Origin: Nanohaloarchaea archaeon PL-Br10_U2g5
GTDB lineage: Archaea > Halobacteriota > Halobacteria > Halobacteriales > Haloferacaceae
Direction of reading: 5' to 3'
Assembly: GCA_001564205.1 (NCBI GenBank)
Contig: LKMY01000081.1
Span: 1-7,259, forward strand
Length of the DNA stretch: 7,259 bases
Shown: piece after piece, positions 5,222 through 7,259 of the stretch
Numbering within the stretch: the first letter of the stretch is position 1
Layout: every line of letters starts with the position of its first letter
Notes under the pieces: generated by a model
Told to the model about the DNA's origin: nothing
What the model saw: the letters and a program-made list of their open reading frames with translations, nothing else
Databases searched by the model: none
Position numbers and translations under genes: made by a program

Positions 5222-7137
5222 AGCTCTTCACTCTCCTCAAACTCCTCGGTGGTGTCCGCAGGCGGCTTGGCGTCAGGTAGCGCGTAGCCGTTGTCTTCGA
5301 TGGTCTGGGCGTCGAATATCCAGAAACGCTTTCGGACACCATCGACGCGGAGTCGCTTTGTCCCCCCGTCACGGATGGGTTGAAGATACTCCCCTGCCTG
5401 CCTGAGTCCTACGTCAATCTCGTCCAGCCAATCGCCGAGAAGAGACGATAGGACGAGTATCTCAGACTCGCCGTCGCTGTACGCCACCGCTTCTTCGCCC
5501 ACAGCCGACAGTTGGTCCTTATCTGGAACAGCGTAGGCCGACTGGATCTGCTCCTGTACCAACTCACGAGTGCGCCCCTCGTCGGAGAGCGGGTCGACTT
5601 CTTCGACACGCACCTCTGACATCCACTCGTTCACCATCTCCAGCCACTCGCTGCGGCTGATGTCGGGGAAGAAGTTGAACACCGCCCCGTACTTATCCGA
5701 GAACTTCGCTGGAGAGCGGCGTCCTGTGATACTCGACATCTCGATCTCAGTCCCATCGGGGTACACAAAGGTCCACTCGGCGTCTGTCCCCGCCGTCTTC
5801 TTCACCATCGACGGCTCCCTCCAACCGCGCTGCTGCTCGTACTCCCGGTTCTCCTTCATCATCTTGCGGAGGACCGTCTTACGGATCGGCGTCACCTCCG
5901 CGAGAGAGTTAACCAACCGCTCTCCACGGGACGTTTCCGGCTCGGCGGTGTCGAGAATACGCTCGATAAGCGGATCGCTGTCTCCCTTCACCTCGATAAT
6001 GCGCTTCGCGGCGGGGTGAGCCTCCAACTCGTCAAACTCCCCACCGTCTAAGAAGAAGTCGCAGGGGTCTGTACCATCGGGGAGCGGTGCGATCGCCGTC
6101 TGTACCCCGGCGGACATGAGGTCGAGAGCCAACTCAACCGAGTCGCCCTGACCACCGTCGTCTGCGTCGAAGCAGATAACCGCCCGTCCGGCTTCTTGCC
6201 CCCGGGACACCAGTTGGTTTAGCTGCTTCGGTGACGGGTTCGTAGCGACCGCGGAGATCGTCTTTACGCCTCCATGCTCCGACAGAGCGATCGCGTCCTG
6301 TATCCCCTCCACGACCCACACACCCTCTCCGGCTGTTACCCTGTCCGGGGTGTACTCGTAGATGGGCTGGTCGAATACCGTTGTGTCGGAGTGCGGCTTC
6401 AGGTACTTTGCGTCCATCGAGCTTTTGTCCGTCTTCCGACCGACCCAGTACGATGGCTTGTCGCCATCGTAGTAGGGGTAAATTATACGCCCCGTGCCGT
6501 GGAGCGAGTCGTTGTCCCGGTGGAGGCCGATGTCGCGCAGTGCCTCAGCGGAGAGCCGTTCGAGCATATCCGCGTGGGCCTGTCCGTCGAGGTACCCGAT
6601 CTTCGCGTTGTCGATAACCTCGTCTGTGAACGGCCGGCGTTCCTTAATCAGCCCACGGACCGTCTGGTCTCCGATCACGGAGTTGAGGTTATCATGGAGG
6701 ATGTCCACGGCCTCTTCGAGGGCGAACTGCGCCATCTGGTAGTCAGACAGAGACTCCAACTCCTGCGCCTCCTCGTAGTCGTCTGGGGACGGGCCACTCC
6801 CGAGGTCGACACCAGCCCGGTCTGCTGCCGCGGTTAGGGACTGCTTAAACTCCTCGTCTGAGAGGGGGAGGTCGCCACACGAGCAGATACCTTCTTCGAC
6901 CGCGATCCACTCGAAGATCCCACCGCCCGTGCTGTGGGAGTAGCAGTACCACCCGTCGTCGTCGGTGACGATTAGGTTCGGCGTACCACCTTTGTCGGAC
7001 GTGTGCCCGTGTTCTGGGTGAGTACACCGTCCCACGCGGTCCCCCCCCGACTGATCCTTCCAGTCTGAGGCCCGGCGCTTGATCTCTCGCTCGGTGCTTA
7101 ACGACCGCCTAATCTCCTCAATTGGGTCTTCGGTCAT
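5218..7137 (-). CDS. DnaG-type primase (zinc-binding plus Toprim domains)
   Basis: The protein has 639 residues from ATG 7137-7135 to TGA 5220-5218. An in-frame ATG at 7164 adds nine residues, but it lies only about 6 bases from a TATA-like element centred near 7170, whereas 7137 lies 33 bases away, so 7137 is preferred. A CHC2-like zinc-binding domain has C38-x-x-P-x-H43 and, after a strand, WYC65-Y-S-H68, so the usual final Cys is His. The DnaG core follows, with RIIYPYYDGD, KYLKP and a Toprim domain: VVEGIQDAIAL (E277, D281), VICFDADDGGQ (D324, D326) and GTDPCDFFLDGG (D357). Such enzymes make RNA primers on single-stranded DNA. The C-terminal 200 residues are not typical of DnaG; residues about 558-609 look like a winged helix (SEILVLSSLLGDWLDE, then KRLRVDGVRKRFWIF), and the last 20 are acidic. 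It is the first gene of the operon with the helicase. Primase assignment is firm; the C-terminal role is unknown. Confidence 0.93.
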   Translation of the reverse strand: MTEDPIEEIRRSLSTEREIKRRASDWKDQSGGDRVGRCTHPEHGHTSDKGGTPNLIVTDDDGWYCYSHSTGGGIFEWIAVEEGICSCGDLPLSDEEFKQSLTAAADRAGVDLGSGPSPDDYEEAQELESLSDYQMAQFALEEAVDILHDNLNSVIGDQTVRGLIKERRPFTDEVIDNAKIGYLDGQAHADMLERLSAEALRDIGLHRDNDSLHGTGRIIYPYYDGDKPSYWVGRKTDKSSMDAKYLKPHSDTTVFDQPIYEYTPDRVTAGEGVWVVEGIQDAIALSEHGGVKTISAVATNPSPKQLNQLVSRGQEAGRAVICFDADDGGQGDSVELALDLMSAGVQTAIAPLPDGTDPCDFFLDGGEFDELEAHPAAKRIIEVKGDSDPLIERILDTAEPETSRGERLVNSLAEVTPIRKTVLRKMMKENREYEQQRGWREPSMVKKTAGTDAEWTFVYPDGTEIEMSSITGRRSPAKFSDKYGAVFNFFPDISRSEWLEMVNEWMSEVRVEEVDPLSDEGRTRELVQEQIQSAYAVPDKDQLSAVGEEAVAYSDGESEILVLSSLLGDWLDEIDVGLRQAGEYLQPIRDGGTKRLRVDGVRKRFWIFDAQTIEDNGYALPDAKPPADTTEEFEESEEL

Positions 7138-7167
7138 ATTTGGCCGACAGAAGCCTCTACGCAAGGA

Positions 7168-7173
7168 TTAAGA
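7168..7173 (-). promoter_or_regulatory. TATA-like element for the primase-helicase operon
   Basis: Read on the minus strand this is CTTAAT in GGGGTCTTAATCC, centred 33 bases before ATG 7137. That predicts an mRNA start a few bases before the start codon, which excludes the longer reading frame from ATG 7164. No convincing Shine-Dalgarno sequence stands before either ATG. Confidence 0.5.
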
Positions 7174-7226
7174 CCCCAGCCCACGAAACGAAGGTTGTCA
7201 GCCTCGTGGGTGGGGACGTTCTCCCC
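7174..7226. repeat. Overlapping inverted repeats upstream of the primase promoter
   Basis: CCCC-AG-CCCACGA (7174-7186) pairs with TCGTGGG-T-GGGG (7204-7215), giving 11 base pairs with a small internal loop around a 17-base centre. The right arm also takes part in a second hairpin, GGGGA (7212-7216) with TCCCC (7222-7226). In addition, CAGCCTC occurs at 7199-7205 and 7229-7235. The cluster lies directly behind the primase TATA-like element and could be an operator or part of a replication origin. The region continues past the window edge. Confidence 0.35.
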
Positions 7227-7259
7227 GCCAGCCTCTGTCTGTCCCACAGTAACAACGCA

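Noticed and set aside
4736..5287. 183-codon plus-strand frame across the helicase start
   Set aside because: Antisense of the well-supported helicase and primase ends; long antisense frames are common in GC-rich haloarchaeal DNA.
7138..7164. Nine-residue N-terminal extension of the primase from ATG 7164
   Set aside because: It lies about 6 bases from the TATA-like element centre, so a transcript from that promoter would not include this ATG.
1476..7186. Shared 11-mer CCAGCCCACGA at 1476-1486 and 7176-7186 as attachment-site repeats
   Set aside because: An 11-base match is expected by chance several times in a GC-rich window of this size, the flanks do not match, and there is no tRNA gene at either place.
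1..7259. tRNA, rRNA, CRISPR array or insertion sequence
   Set aside because: I saw no cloverleaf-like sequence, no regularly spaced repeats, and no transposase or terminal inverted repeats.

Overview
The window looks like part of a haloarchaeal virus, provirus or virus-derived plasmid. The DNA is GC-rich, the predicted proteins are very acidic (rich in Asp and Glu), several genes start about 25-30 bases downstream of TATA-like elements (the leaderless arrangement usual in haloarchaea), and I found no CTAG tetranucleotide anywhere. The gene content is viral: a tyrosine recombinase, a phage-type DNA N6-adenine methyltransferase, a DnaG-type primase and a UvrD-like helicase, with no housekeeping genes. 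I cannot name the virus.

Layout, left to right. (1) Positions 1-563, minus strand: the first 187 residues of a very acidic, beta-rich protein that runs off the left edge, possibly a virion protein. (2) A 110-base divergent intergenic region with a TATA-like element and a G-quadruplex motif. (3) 674-1471, plus strand: a 265-residue protein with a JAMM/MPN-like metal-binding signature and a C-terminal hydrophobic segment. (4) 1468-2343, minus strand: a tyrosine recombinase whose stop codon overlaps that of the previous gene. (5) A 54-base divergent promoter region with one symmetric TATA-like element. (6) 2398-2772 and 2769-3278, plus strand: an unidentified 124-residue protein and a methyltransferase, joined by an ATGA overlap. 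(7) 3279-3460: a short intergenic region with a T-run, a 20-codon ORF, a perfect hairpin and a RuvC-like mini-ORF. (8) 3461-5221 and 5218-7137, minus strand: helicase and primase, transcribed primase first and also joined by an ATGA overlap. (9) 7138-7259: the primase promoter and overlapping inverted repeats. There is no stretch over 300 bases without a gene.

How the parts fit together. The primase and helicase form a replication or recombination module driven from a promoter near 7170. The methyltransferase has no restriction partner in view and may modify viral DNA against host restriction. The recombinase suggests a lysogenic or integrative lifestyle. The JAMM-like gene and the left-edge gene diverge from a shared control region and may belong to a virion module. 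This last link is inference.
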